Shown in pieces: positions 5,471 through 6,866 of a stretch of DNA of 6,866 bases. Location: positions 1 through 6,866 of the forward strand of contig JAAWIL010000110.1 of NCBI GenBank assembly GCA_022796315.1, read 5' to 3'. The translations under genes and the position numbers were made by a program. The notes under the pieces were generated by a model. It saw only the letters and a list, made by a program, of their open reading frames with translations, was not told where the DNA came from and searched no databases. Position 1 is the first letter of the stretch; each line of letters opens with the position of its first letter. The stretch comes from Oscillibacter sp. GTDB lineage: Bacteria > Bacillota > Clostridia > Oscillospirales > Oscillospiraceae.

Positions 5471-6532
5471 ATGACAGATCTGCTGGAGTATTTGAAGCGC
5501 GTGGTGACCGACGGAGCGTCGGACCTATTCATTGTGGCCGGCGGCCCAGTGTGTGAGAAGCTGGATAAACGCATGGTCCCGATCAGTGAGGAGCGGGTGT
5601 TCCCCCAGGAGACGGAGCAGCTCATCATGGATCTCTACGCCAAGGCGGAGCGGGACACGGAGCGGTACTTCCGCCAATGGGACGATGACTTTTCCTTCTC
5701 CCTGCCGGGTCTGGCCCGGTTTCGGGTCAACACCTACCGCCAGCGGGGCTCCATGGCCGCAGTGGTGCGGGTGGTGGCCTTCGATATCCCGGACTGGAAG
5801 GACATGGGGATTCCTGAGGGGGTCATGGCCCTGTCGGACGTGACCCACGGCATGGTGCTGGTGACCGGCACGGCGGGCAGCGGCAAGTCCACCACCCAGG
5901 CCTGCATCATCGACCGGATCAACCGGACCCGGGAGGCCCATATCATCACCCTGGAGGACCCCATCGAGTACCTGCACCGGGACGTGAAGAGCATTGTCAG
6001 CCAGCGGGAGATCGCCATTGACACGGAGGACTACCTCTCCGCCCTGCGGGCGTGCCTGCGGCAGGCCCCGGATGTGATTCTGCTGGGAGAGATGCGGGAC
6101 CAGGAGACGATCCATACCGCCATGACGGCGGCGGAGACCGGCCACCTGCTGATTGCCACCCTGCACACCAAGGGAGCCGTCAACACCATCGACCGGATTG
6201 TGGACACCTTCCCCAGCGGCCAGCAGGAGCAGGTCCGGGCCCAGCTGAGCATGGTGCTGCGGACGGTGATCTCCCAGCAGCTGCTGCCCAGCATCGACGG
6301 CGGTCTGGTGCCGGCCTTTGAGATCATGCACGTCAATGCCGCCATCCGGAGCCTGATCCGGGACGCCAAGACCCACCAGCTGGAAAACACCATCAACGAC
6401 GGCAGCAAAGAGGGCATGATTACCATGGAGCAGTCCATCGTGAATCTGTACAAGGCCGGCAGGATTTCGGCGGAGACGGCCTTGGAGTACGCGGACCGGC
6501 CGGAGCAGCTCCGCCGCCGGCTTGGAATGTAA
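5471..6532 (+). CDS. pilT: PilT-family type IV pilus motor ATPase
   Basis: The protein is 353 aa, a normal PilT length (about 345-370). ATG 5471 has GAGGAGG at 5457-5463, 7 nt upstream; the frame is open further upstream but without a supported start. The N-terminal PAS-like region begins MTDLLEYLKRVVTDGASDLFIVAGG, matching the ASDLH opening of PilT. RFRVNTYRQRG (83-93) carries conserved arginines. The ATPase core has Walker A GTAGSGKST (133-141), Asp box EDPIEYLH (162-169), Walker B VILLGEMRD (202-210), His box HLLIATLH (225-232), and the PilT-typical AIRSLIRDAKTHQ (291-303). All key residues are intact, so it should be an active cytoplasmic hexameric ATPase. PilT normally powers pilus retraction. 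It lies 34 nt after the last pilin-like gene and ends the block. No PilB-type extension ATPase is in the window, so here it might serve assembly, retraction or both. Confidence 0.95.
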   Translation: MTDLLEYLKRVVTDGASDLFIVAGGPVCEKLDKRMVPISEERVFPQETEQLIMDLYAKAERDTERYFRQWDDDFSFSLPGLARFRVNTYRQRGSMAAVVRVVAFDIPDWKDMGIPEGVMALSDVTHGMVLVTGTAGSGKSTTQACIIDRINRTREAHIITLEDPIEYLHRDVKSIVSQREIAIDTEDYLSALRACLRQAPDVILLGEMRDQETIHTAMTAAETGHLLIATLHTKGAVNTIDRIVDTFPSGQQEQVRAQLSMVLRTVISQQLLPSIDGGLVPAFEIMHVNAAIRSLIRDAKTHQLENTINDGSKEGMITMEQSIVNLYKAGRISAETALEYADRPEQLRRRLGM

Positions 6533-6569
6533 GACCGTCAGAATCTTGGCACAAGAGCCAGGAATTTGT

Positions 6570-6617
6570 ACAAAACCGCTTCTGTGTCTGGCTTTTCGGA
6601 CACCGGGGCGGTTTTGT
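6570..6617 (+). terminator. Long terminator hairpin after pilT
   Basis: Left arm 6570-6588 pairs with right arm 6599-6617 over 19 positions with one mismatch and two G-U pairs, around the 10-nt loop TGGCTTTTCG. The outer ten pairs (ACAAAACCGC with GCGGTTTTGT) are perfect. The right arm ends in GGTTTTGTCT, giving a T-rich 3' side, and the A-run on the left arm means it could also work on the opposite strand. It begins 37 nt after the pilT stop. Confidence 0.8.
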
Positions 6618-6770
6618 CTATGGTTGATTTTGGCGGGAACCGGTATACTGAACAGGTGGGAAGGCCCCATTTTGGGAGCGTCCTGTTCAAAGGTGAGATC
6701 CGGTAGGCGCGGCCGCCTGCGCCCGAGCCGCTGCGGGCGGCGGCGGCGTGCCCTTGGGGTGCCGCCCGTC
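6618..6770 (+). other. Gene-free GC-rich region with a -10-like element and a chain of hairpins; possible structured RNA
   Basis: TATACT at 6644-6649 is a good -10 match, but the nearest -35-like TTGATT (6624-6629) is only 14 nt away, so promoter strength is doubtful. Downstream, GAACAGG (6650-6656) pairs with CCTGTTC (6682-6688), enclosing CCCA/TGGG. GGTAGGCG (6702-6709) pairs over 7 bp with CGCCTGC (6714-6720) around a CGGC loop. CGGGCGGC (6734-6741) pairs with GCCGCCCG (6761-6768); GCCCG (6721-6725) competes for CGGGC (6734-6738). I recognise no named RNA family. High GC makes some pairing expected by chance. No coding ORF with a ribosome site was found. Confidence 0.35.
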
Positions 6771-6866
6771 TAAGAGCCTGTTTAAAATCTCCCCGCGCAT
6801 GTCTTGGCGGCGTATTATCCGCCCTGACTGCGTTAAAAATCCTTGCCATCCGTCAGGATGCCTGCG
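6771..6866 (+). repeat. Putative dispersed intergenic repeat or mobile-element end (runs off window)
   Basis: From TAAGAGCCTGTTTAAAATCT (6771-6790) onward, base composition changes from GC-rich to mixed. The stretch carries small inverted repeats: GGCGG/CCGCC around 6818, and CCTGAC (6823-6828) with GTCAGG (6852-6857). It resembles a sequence I associate with repeated intergenic elements in Oscillospiraceae genomes, often adjacent to a GAGCCTGTTTAAAATC end. That is recollection, not a search result. It contains no supported gene and continues past the window end. Confidence 0.35.

Noticed and set aside
5525..6670. 381-codon open frame on the - strand opposite pilT
   Set aside because: pilT has every conserved motif on the + strand; the antisense product is low-complexity and spans the pilT terminator hairpin.
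6538..6849. 103-codon - strand open frame at the window end
   Set aside because: It runs through the terminator, the hairpin region and the putative repeat, and has no ribosome site or domain. Short proteins of this kind are commonly mis-annotated inside intergenic repeats.

Overview
The window reads as a chromosomal segment of a GC-rich Firmicute, most likely a gut Clostridium-class bacterium of the Oscillospiraceae type (Flavonifractor, Oscillibacter and Intestinimonas relatives). That placement rests on strong AGGAGG-type ribosome binding sites, a DUF4397 protein with a repeated IPLPNPGEGGPVY motif, a DUF4860-like gene beside a type IV pilus ATPase, and a GC-rich coding style. It is a judgement from recognition, not from a database search. 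All convincing genes lie on the + strand; long ORFs on the - strand are GC-driven shadows.

Layout. Positions 1-126 hold the C-terminal end of a CoA-acylating aldehyde dehydrogenase, followed by an 18-bp perfect inverted repeat that probably ends its transcript. From about 250 to 1398 lies a monocistronic-looking unit encoding a DUF4397 protein with four identical 13-residue repeats at its N-terminus. Its leader is odd: a strong Shine-Dalgarno sequence, an 8-bp hairpin, an upstream in-frame ATG, two 7-base homopolymers, and then a second Shine-Dalgarno with the preferred ATG. A GC-rich hairpin terminator follows.

From 1515 a good housekeeping-type promoter drives a transglutaminase-like lipoprotein (1643-2620). 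After a short gap comes a tightly packed set of six genes (2680-6532): a compact GspF/PilC-type inner-membrane platform protein, four small single-pass membrane proteins that look like divergent minor pilins or pseudopilins, and a complete PilT-type ATPase. Genes in this block are 4 nt apart, overlap by ATGA, or overlap by 8 nt, except for a 34-nt gap before pilT. A long terminator hairpin follows pilT. The platform protein, the pilin-like proteins and the PilT motor would form a small type IV filament machine at the cytoplasmic membrane. No assembly ATPase (PilB), prepilin peptidase or canonical major pilin is present in this window.

The last 334 bases (6533-6866) carry no credible gene. They contain the pilT terminator, a -10-like element, a chain of GC-rich hairpins that could be a structured RNA, and an AT-richer terminal stretch that resembles a dispersed intergenic repeat.

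The observations most worth following up are the compact pilus cassette whose four pilin-like proteins lack recognisable prepilin peptidase sites, the selected 13-residue repeat in the DUF4397 protein, and that protein's structured translation-initiation region.
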